Positions 56,123-64,000 of a stretch of 64,000 nt of DNA are shown here, in pieces. The stretch comes from Sclerotinia nivalis (taxonomy: Eukaryota > Ascomycota > Leotiomycetes > Helotiales > Sclerotiniaceae). The notes under the pieces are model-generated. The model saw only the letters and a list, made by a program, of their open reading frames with translations, was not told the DNA's origin and did not search any database. Location of the stretch: NCBI GenBank assembly GCA_029531795.1, contig JAPEIS010000009.1:1302001-1366000 (forward strand), written 5' to 3'. A program made the translations under genes and the position numbers. Within the stretch, counting starts at the first letter, position 1, and each line of letters begins with the position of its first letter.

Positions 56123-56730
56123 ATTTTGAGTGGGATATCAACTCAATTGGGTACATCAAAAGTTACATGATGCAGTATGGAAGATTGCAGATATCAATCA
56201 TAGTAGCGAATGATCGCATTTCATCATTTCAGGTGACCTTTTCTTTTTACATATATATGATGATGACAATTCAAAATGAACAATGGTTCCTGGATGAAGG
56301 GCTTTTCATCGATATGTCCCACATTATGTAGTAGTATAATGCGGGGTTCAATGCGGGGTGGGGGTTACAGTCTCATCTCATCAGATCTCATAAATTTCAA
56401 TGACGAATCGGAAATCATATCCTTTATTGTCATACCATACAAATGATCAAACCTTTCCTGTTCCTGTTTGATCTTATTGTTTTTCATTCACTTCTTCTCA
56501 ATTCTCTTTCATATCAATCTTGAATAAACAAAGAGTGATTCTATTCTGCAAGGCAGATTAATCAACATAATCAGTTGGGAATATATCAAAATTTACTATA
56601 CTGTCTTCAAGAATCTTTCAATTCCCTTTCAATCACTTAAATCGACTAAACTCAAAACTTATTACACAGTCTTCAAGAATATTTCAATTCTCCTTCAATC
56701 ACTCAAATCAACTCAACTCAAAACTTCACA
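56123..56730. other. Intergenic stretch upstream of PHGDH
   Basis: No gene is seen. The right end is the promoter and leader of the dehydrogenase gene and includes a direct repeat listed separately. Confidence 0.45.
56603..56726 (+). repeat. 58-base direct repeat ending four bases before the PHGDH start codon
   Basis: Unit 1 (56603-56660) and unit 2 (56669-56726) both run from GTCTTCAAGAAT to CTCAAAACTT and differ at about six positions. The offset is 66 bases. The repeat occupies the likely promoter and leader. Confidence 0.9.
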
Positions 56731-58500
56731 ATGACACCATCAGTCCTACCCACCTTCAATGAAAACCCCTCAGACTCCTCAAACCGCCCCAAAATCCTCA
56801 TCCCAGAAAAAGTTTCCATAGATGGCCTCACCTTACTAGGAAACAAATTCGAAATCCACCAACCTAAAAACCTCTCCCCAACCGACCTCCTCACCATTAT
56901 CCCCAACTACTCCGCCCTCATAATCCGTTCCGAAACAAAAGTCACATCAGAAATCCTCGCCGCTGCGAAAAATCTCAAAGTCGTCGCGAGAGCGGGAGTC
57001 GGTGTTGATAATATCGATGTAGAAGCTGCTACTAAACATGGTATTATTGTGGTTAATTCACCTAGTGGGAATATTGCTGCGGCGGCTGAACATACCATTG
57101 CGTTGTTGATGGCGGTGGCGAGGAATGTTCCTGCGGGGGATAGATCGTTGAGGGGTGGTGGGTGGGAGAGGGGGAAATTGGTGGGGACGGAGGTGGGTGG
57201 GAAGGTTTTGGGGATTATTGGGTTGGGGAAGGTAGGGTTGAAGGTTGCGAGGATGGCGGTGGGGTTGGGAATGAAGGTTTTGGCTTTGGATCCTTATGCT
57301 AGTCCGGAAATTGCAGAGGCAAATGAAGTCCAGTTGGTGAAGGAATTGGTGGAATTATTACCAGTGGTGGATTTTTTGACAATTCATACCCCGCTTATTG
57401 CTAGTACGTTGGATTTGATTGGGAAAGAGGAATTGGGGAAGATGAAAAAGACGGCAAAGGTACTTAATGTGGCGAGAGGTGGTGTGTATAATGAACAAGC
57501 ATTACTTGATGCTCTCAACGCAGGTATCATCGCAGGAGCAGGTCTAGATGTCTTCACATCGGAACCTCCAACCCCAGATTCCCCAGCTCAAAAACTTACT
57601 CAACACCCTAAGGTAGTTGCTACACCACATCTAGGCGCCTCAACAATCGAAGCACAAGAATCAGTTTCAGTAGATGTTTGCACACAAGTTCGTTCTATCC
57701 TAAGCGGGGGACTTCCGACCTCAGCAGTCAACGCTCCACTCATTCTTCCTGAAGAATACAAGAAATTACAACCATTTGTTAAATTGATGGAAAAGATAGG
57801 AGGATTATATACACAACATTATCGAGGAAAAGGAGTAGGAGGAAAGAAATTCGAAGTTATTTATGAAGGAGAGCTTGCCGGAATCGCTAATACACGACCA
57901 CTTTTTGCAGCATTAGTCAAGGGACTCATGGGTAGTATTAGCGAACGCGGCGGTCGCGACGTCAATATCGTTAATGCTTCTTTACTTGCTAAAGAAAAAG
58001 GAATAATGATTAGCGAAACGCATGTCTCGGAGAATAAAAATCTCGTCTATGCCAGTTTGGTCACTCTTAAGGTTGTTGCTGTAGGGGGAGGAGGGGCAGG
58101 AGGTAATGCGGGAGAACAAATCATCAGTGGTTATGTAAGTGATCGTGGTATTTTCATCAGTAGACTCGATAGATTTAATACAAGTTTTGCACCTGAAGGG
58201 ACACTTTGTGTTTTGAGGAATAATGATGAACCCGGGAAGATTGGGGTTGTGGGGGGGATATTGGGGAGGGCGGGGATTAATGTTAGGTTTATGAGTGTGG
58301 CGGCGTTGGATAAGAATGGAGATGGGGGGAATGGTGGAGGTGGAGATGGAGAAGGAGCGAGTGGTGGGACTTCTGGTGGAGGAGAAATTAAAAATGAAGC
58401 GTTGATGATATTGGGTATTGATGGGGTGGTGAGTAAGGAAGTTGAGGCGGAACTGAGAAGTGAGGAGGGGATCTTTGATGTGGGGATTGTTAATTTGTGA
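56731..58500 (+). CDS. D-3-phosphoglycerate dehydrogenase
   Basis: The intronless frame encodes 589 residues from ATG 56731. The N-terminal substrate lobe has IIRSETKVT and VVARAGVGVDNID; the Rossmann loop GLGKVG lies at 164-169; NVARGG and LDVFTSEPP hold the Arg and Glu regions; the catalytic His is in ATPHLGAST. After the catalytic part come an intervening domain (FEVIYEGELAGI) and a C-terminal ACT domain (EPGKIGVVGGILGRAGIN). This is the long type I PHGDH, unlike the shorter yeast SER3/SER33 enzymes. It oxidises 3-phosphoglycerate with NAD in the first step of serine synthesis. The ACT domain usually gives serine feedback, though here a Gly-rich insert (GDGGNGGGGDGEG) splits it. The first 20 residues are Pro/Ser/Asn-rich. 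Confidence 0.95.
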   Translation: MTPSVLPTFNENPSDSSNRPKILIPEKVSIDGLTLLGNKFEIHQPKNLSPTDLLTIIPNYSALIIRSETKVTSEILAAAKNLKVVARAGVGVDNIDVEAATKHGIIVVNSPSGNIAAAAEHTIALLMAVARNVPAGDRSLRGGGWERGKLVGTEVGGKVLGIIGLGKVGLKVARMAVGLGMKVLALDPYASPEIAEANEVQLVKELVELLPVVDFLTIHTPLIASTLDLIGKEELGKMKKTAKVLNVARGGVYNEQALLDALNAGIIAGAGLDVFTSEPPTPDSPAQKLTQHPKVVATPHLGASTIEAQESVSVDVCTQVRSILSGGLPTSAVNAPLILPEEYKKLQPFVKLMEKIGGLYTQHYRGKGVGGKKFEVIYEGELAGIANTRPLFAALVKGLMGSISERGGRDVNIVNASLLAKEKGIMISETHVSENKNLVYASLVTLKVVAVGGGGAGGNAGEQIISGYVSDRGIFISRLDRFNTSFAPEGTLCVLRNNDEPGKIGVVGGILGRAGINVRFMSVAALDKNGDGGNGGGGDGEGASGGTSGGGEIKNEALMILGIDGVVSKEVEAELRSEEGIFDVGIVNL

Positions 58501-61500
58501 GAGGTTTTTGGTGCTGAGGAAGAGAAATGAGGGAGAGAATGAGGATTGATGGGAGGGCTTGACGATTGATACTGGGAATTTGAATCCATCCATGACTTAT
58601 GGTATCCAATTGCTATGATATATGATATGAGTGCCACGCCTCAGAATGATAATCCTGAAGTCTAGATAATTTTTATTGATTTATTTGATTTGTTTGATTT
58701 ATATTCTTGTTGTTGTTGTCCGATCCATGCTACTGTTGTCATTGTTTTCGAGGAGGGAGAGCTAGAGTGATGAGGGATTGAATATCAAGGATGAATATCC
58801 CTTTCTCTACTTGAGCACACCTATTATTTATCATTTATTACGTTTGTTTTATTATTATTTTCATTTTCATTATCATTATCATCATCATTGTCTTCTCTCT
58901 GTTATCATCGTCACTTCTTAAAACCATCATCACCACTAAACCATCCATCATCCCATCCCGTAAATCCCATCCCACAAACTCCCTCCAAAAAGTAAGAACT
59001 AGTATATCCAATACATGACAGAATATCTGCACTCTCACCATCTCCATCCATATTTCTACCCCTACCATTAAACACAACTCACCTCCGCCCCCCTCCACTT
59101 CATATTTTAAGCTTCATCTCTCTTATAAATTCTGCCATAGGCAATACAAATTTCTTTCGGGGTGGAAAGGTTGAGGGGAGGGAGGGTGTTTATATACTGA
59201 AATAGGGTGTAAAATCTTTTGGTTGGGGGGAGTGTGGGAATTGGGATTTTGGGAGTGGATACTCTCGAGACGGGGAAGGGGGGAAGATTTCTCCACAGTT
59301 TGGGTATTCACTTCCTGGAGATTTTATCACGTTTCTTTAATTGGATAGTTTGTATGTATATACATTCACTCGTTCATCCACTCACTCACCCAATCAGTCA
59401 CTCCTCCAAATTCCAAATTCCCAACAAACCACACGCACACATAAAATCTACAGAAATCTACTTATAAAAGAAATCTCTCTCTCTCTCTCCTCTTTTCCTC
59501 GTGCAATAATAATAGAGTTTGTTGATTATTTCGCATGGTGAATAAGATATATATGACAGTATAATACATTCTAATCATGAGTTGATATTTCAATCGATAT
59601 CTCGGCGCGGAAAATGCATGTTTGTGATTTGAAAGGATGAAGATGAGGAGGGCATTATATTAGGAAATAGGATAGGATTTTGGTAGTAATCGTTACAATC
59701 CTTTCTTTTGCTATGTGGGAAAGAATGTTATTACTATTAGTATCACGTTATTATTGTCTTTTTCTTCGACTTTTTGTTTATTTATTACAAGCGCTATCGA
59801 TATCTACAATTAATTCATTTTTCTTATACAGATACCCTTTGCAAACTTCGGTCTTGGGGTGAGGGGTAAAAGTCCCCGAGTATACATCTCCTCTAATTCT
59901 ACACCTCCCTTGAGTTTTATGAAATAATGTATACTGTAAGAATATATCACAACCTTTGCGTTAACTTCAGATATGAGAGAAGATGCGAATTTATACTTTA
60001 CTGCCGAATTCCCGGTTTGGCTCCCAGGAAAATTACTTCACGGTGATTTTATACGTAGCTCATACACATACACTAGAAATTATTTGTAGTTTCAACATTT
60101 TGAAGTAGATTAGGTAGATATTGTAATTGTGGCTGTAAAAAGCTTTTGCGGGAATAGAGCTGGGCGGGAGGAGAAGTGGTGGTATGGCTGTTAGTCTGGT
60201 GTGATGCTTTGGATTTCCGGTTTATCTGGAGGGAAATGTTCATTTTTGGTTATTAGTGATGAGGAATTATTGGTAGTGAACTTTTCAATTTGAATAGATG
60301 ATATACTATTTATATTAAGTTTTAATATATACCGTGATTGCAAGTAGAAACGAGAAATTGGTAGGAGGAATTCGAAGTGATTAGCATCGAAGCAAAAAGT
60401 CAAGCGAATAAAATCTCAACCAACTATACATGAGCACTGGTTTAATCATGTTAAATCCATTGCAATCCTTCGATTTGTATATATTAATAAAATACTCAGG
60501 TGTATTATATTATAGTTTAGATCTATTCCCGCTGCGCCGTGACAGTTTCAACACGAACTCAGAAGCGAGTGGATTACTAGGAATCTACCTATAAGTTCTC
60601 CACTCCCCGTAATTTCATCCAATATTAATATCCTATGCTAAGATTATATCAATATGAAGAAATCACATGTTATCGTTGCATAATACAGCTAATACGCTCT
60701 CAGTATGTCCTCATCAACTGAGTTAAAGAATCAAATTCTTTAAAGTCTAGGGATAAGTGGTGCTTCCACTATGCTTTATTCGAATTCCCGAAACTTCGGA
60801 AATACTACTTTTTAATTTGTTTCCTGATATCGTCGTTGGTAGTCGGAGTTCCATCGCCGTCATTCTTTTTTTTGCACATTTGTTACTATTTATTAAGCTT
60901 TTCTTTCATATATTCCGCCTGTTCTTACGGATCACAAAGCAGTATTGCAAAAGGCCTTTTGTCTAGGTTGTGCGGTTTATTGCAACACTAGAAGGCTCAT
61001 AAACAGCTGAGGATGGGTTTTAGCATGTTGATATGGAATTGAAATGGTAGAGAGAGCTGTGTTTATATACTTCGATTTGACGTGCGAAAATGATTTTACA
61101 TTCAGAACGGGTGAATTGGTTCTGGTCACTGGATCGTTGCACTTGCACTCCCAGGCCACGGTAAGAATTCGTTACTGTATGGAAAATGAATTCTCTTTCT
61201 TTTAAATTCACTCAATAGCTCATCTGAGGTTATGTAGTACCTCAGCCATCTTGCCTGTCTCCCAGAACTATAAATGCACTGCTATCCATGAAATTTCTTC
61301 CTCCGTGGCGGGCCAACTATCAAGATATTCGAGATATGGGCGGAGACAGAGGCGCGAAGCCTAGTCTTCTGATATTTTCAAATATCAATATTTTATCCAA
61401 GAATAATGTTGCTCTGAACCGCGAAGTTCGTCATTGCTGACAAGATATGAGTATTGCCATTGGACGCTGATAACTTTCGCGTTACTATTCTGTGAATTCA

Positions 61501-64000
61501 TCTTATTGTCGTTGCTACTTCATACTTCTCATCTGAAGATTGATTCTTAGTCAACCAGTAAGCTATATAGCTCAATTCTACCAGTATGAGATGATAGTTC
61601 ACGTTGTCCAATGCACGGTATTTTCACAATGTACCCCATATGTGGCCAATAAGGAAACAATTGTTTTCATGTATTAAAGAATTACTTCAAGATCCCCCCG
61701 TATCTTAAATAATACATGCAGTCAGAAAAATCCTAGAAGTCAGAAGCATCGCTATCCAATCTTCCGCTAAGTTATGATTGATGAAGCGGTTTTCGAGCTT
61801 TTCGAGGTTATTAAAAGACTGTAATCTTCGCGGTGAAGGGTTAAGCAATTTTCCAGGTGATAAGTGAGTAGTAGAGCAACATATCTTACCATCGACCTCT
61901 TATTTTCGCATTTGACTCCGAGTATGTTGTGTCCTGAAAGAAAGGGTGGGAGTCTGGGAGAGAATTATCATCTGCGTATTACCTAGATATTTCTTGCATC
62001 GTTGTTTATTTTAGTGTCACGCTATTTCTCTCATGTTCATTTTACCGCATACTTTTGACTTCTTTATCGTTTATCGTCGTCGTAGTCGTCGTTATCATTA
62101 TCATTGTCATTTGAGAGCTCTTTGCTGTCAATTTTGATAAGTATATCAGGAGAATTTGTAGTTAATACTAAGACCACCTTCTCTCTGATTCCTCAAATAT
62201 ACTCCTAATCGCTCATTTCATTGCTTTTCTTGGTATTGTTTCCGTACCGATGACACCACGAGAAACGCCTTTTCTGAGTAACTTTAAGGATCTTATTTAG
62301 GTTCTTCCGGTCTCTTAAATAATGGATAGGGTATAACTGGACAGGAAACAAGTGCTAGGGAATGAATAAGGTGTTGGTAAGCAAGAAGGGATAGTCTTTG
62401 GTGACTTCGAGATTTTCAGTGAATACCTTAGCCAAAGATCTTGGAAAAAGTTTTTGATACCTATGCAGCGCTCGTTTTCTGTGAATCATTGTTTTCTGGG
62501 GATACGGGGATACGGGACGGGAACAGAATGAACGTTTATATAAAAGACACCCATGTGGATGGTGATTGCCCAATGACTGAATTACCAAATTGTCCTATTC
62601 ATATGCTAGGATTTCTTGTCTGCCTTAATGCCAGATATGGAAGTACATATTAGCTGGCTGAATGAGCGAAATCTCGTGGAAACATATTATCCTCTGATGT
62701 ATTGTAAAACCTTTTTCATTATTGACTCGTATACCTATTTCCATTGTCGTTTTAATCAGAATCTGTTGTTCTTCTCTAAAAGCATTATCAGAGTCCAAAT
62801 TTGTCATTGTTCAACATGTTTACATTCATGATTTTACTAAAGTTATAGAGCGGCCTTTGTCTTTCAAATACTAATGTTACTTTCTGTTCATTCCCTATTT
62901 CTGCGGGGCAATGTTCAAAATTCACACGTAACGATTCTTTTTATGGTGGGCCAGACACTCAGGATGCAGAGGCTCCAAGGTACCTTGTGATTCAGGTACA
63001 TATCGGATTCACCTCAACTCATAAATATGCTCATACGATACATGAAGAAGTGGTGCTTAGGCTCACTCTCACTCTTCTTGATATTGGGTTTGGTCATCGG
63101 ATTCACAGAACTTTCGAGGGGAATGTCCATTTCCCACCAATTCTAACCATCGCAATAAGCTGAACGGCTAATTCACTCCGGACGCTCAGAATAAACTTCA
63201 CCGGTCTTTAGTGGAGCTGGCCTGAGTGCCTATGAATGCCATTTTTTCTTCTAGATCTATATATATTGCCATGAAGTGCTCTCAAAAATATATGGCTAAC
63301 GGAAAAGGATGACAGGCAAAAACAGATTGCGGTTGCTGTGCACTAGGAGATTTATCAACCTCCGTACCTCAATCTACCAGGTGCTTTTTGGTAAGTGCTA
63401 GGGAAAATCTAGATGGATAGGCTCCAATTTCCACTTTTGTCCTTGGGATGATATCTGTGCTACTTATTAGATGAGAATAAAATGACGAATATAACTCTGT
63501 ATATGATAAATGACAGCAGGAATTATATATCATCCCAACTTTTTATTACTGTCAGTAATTTCTTCTTCCGAATAAGTTGAATTCTCCCTCCAATCTTTTC
63601 AAGTTCCAGCAAACTAAGAAACAAGTTACGAGCCAAGAATAATAACTCTCTGCATCTCACAGAATCTCCAAACCCTATAGCATAAAGCAATACTACTGCA
63701 TATTCTTTGATGGTCCCACCCAGAACCTAGAGATTGAGTTCTTAAATAGTAATCCTTTGAGAAAAGATCAGGTGTGGAGATTCACTGATGCTATGACTGG
63801 ATTTTTGAAAACCAATCGGAAGTTGATTTTCGGGGAGATGAGAAGGCGGGGCTGTGTGTTGATCCTCGATTCTTTGATATCCACATCCCGAGAATTTCAT
63901 TTGTGTTTGTATTCACTCCAAATGCACTCTAGGCAAAGAAGCTCTTAGTAAAAAGGGGGCTTTAGCAACATATCAAAAACCATTTCTAATTCACCAAATT
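58501..64000. other. Gene-poor AT-rich stretch to the end of the window
   Basis: Over 5.5 kb no frame exceeds about 95 codons, and none shows family features or joins by clean introns. A CGTCGT/ATCATT-type simple repeat lies near 62075-62110 and a TCATT/ATCAT run near 58857-58890. Some words recur (for example CTTAAATAAT near 61707 and 62311), hinting at old transposon copies. No tRNA was found. Confidence 0.4.

Overview
The window looks like nuclear DNA of a filamentous ascomycete, probably a leotiomycete close to Botrytis or Sclerotinia. The lineage is inferred from gene content and style and was not tested. Supporting signs are 45-70 base introns with GTATGT or GTAAGT donors, CTAAC-like branch sites and AG acceptors, AT-rich intergenic DNA, pogo-type transposons carrying transition-type stop codons, and families such as MED7, HeLo-like/NACHT/ankyrin and GH12. 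Exon models were built by hand from frame continuity and splice signals; no search was run. Layout, 0-23 kb: a short-chain dehydrogenase (212-1120); a remnant-bearing gap; a degenerate DUF3723-like fragment (about 3.0-3.4 kb); a divergent pair of a coiled-coil protein (minus) and an Hsp70-like ATPase (plus, nine exons); a single-pass protein with GRPVVG repeats; an intron-containing tRNA-Leu(AAG); two adjacent dead pogo-family transposons (10952-12801 and 12852-14712) with near-perfect inverted repeats; a small secreted Ala/Ser-rich protein; two unrecognised genes; a C2H2 zinc-finger regulator; and an AT-rich block beside a GH12 glycosidase gene that has lost its C-terminus. 23-32 kb: a long NLR-like gene (HeLo-like, NACHT, ankyrin) on the minus strand, broken by two nonsense codons and four frameshifts, then MED7 and a PAP2 lipid phosphatase diverging from a 372-base spacer. 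32-45 kb: an 1802-residue membrane/coiled-coil protein with three tandem copies of an apparent cysteine-peptidase-like module and an RG-rich tail, a hemerythrin-like protein, a catalase and a His-rich unrecognised protein. 45-58.5 kb: a protein kinase with coiled coil, a macro-domain protein with large low-complexity inserts, a roadblock/LAMTOR-like small protein, a two-domain glyoxalase I, and D-3-phosphoglycerate dehydrogenase preceded by a 58-base direct repeat. The last 5.5 kb holds no convincing gene. The genes do not form one pathway. Catalase, hemerythrin and glyoxalase are stress or detoxification functions, PHGDH is serine synthesis, MED7 is general transcription. The most unusual object is the 1802-residue protein at 32410-37997.
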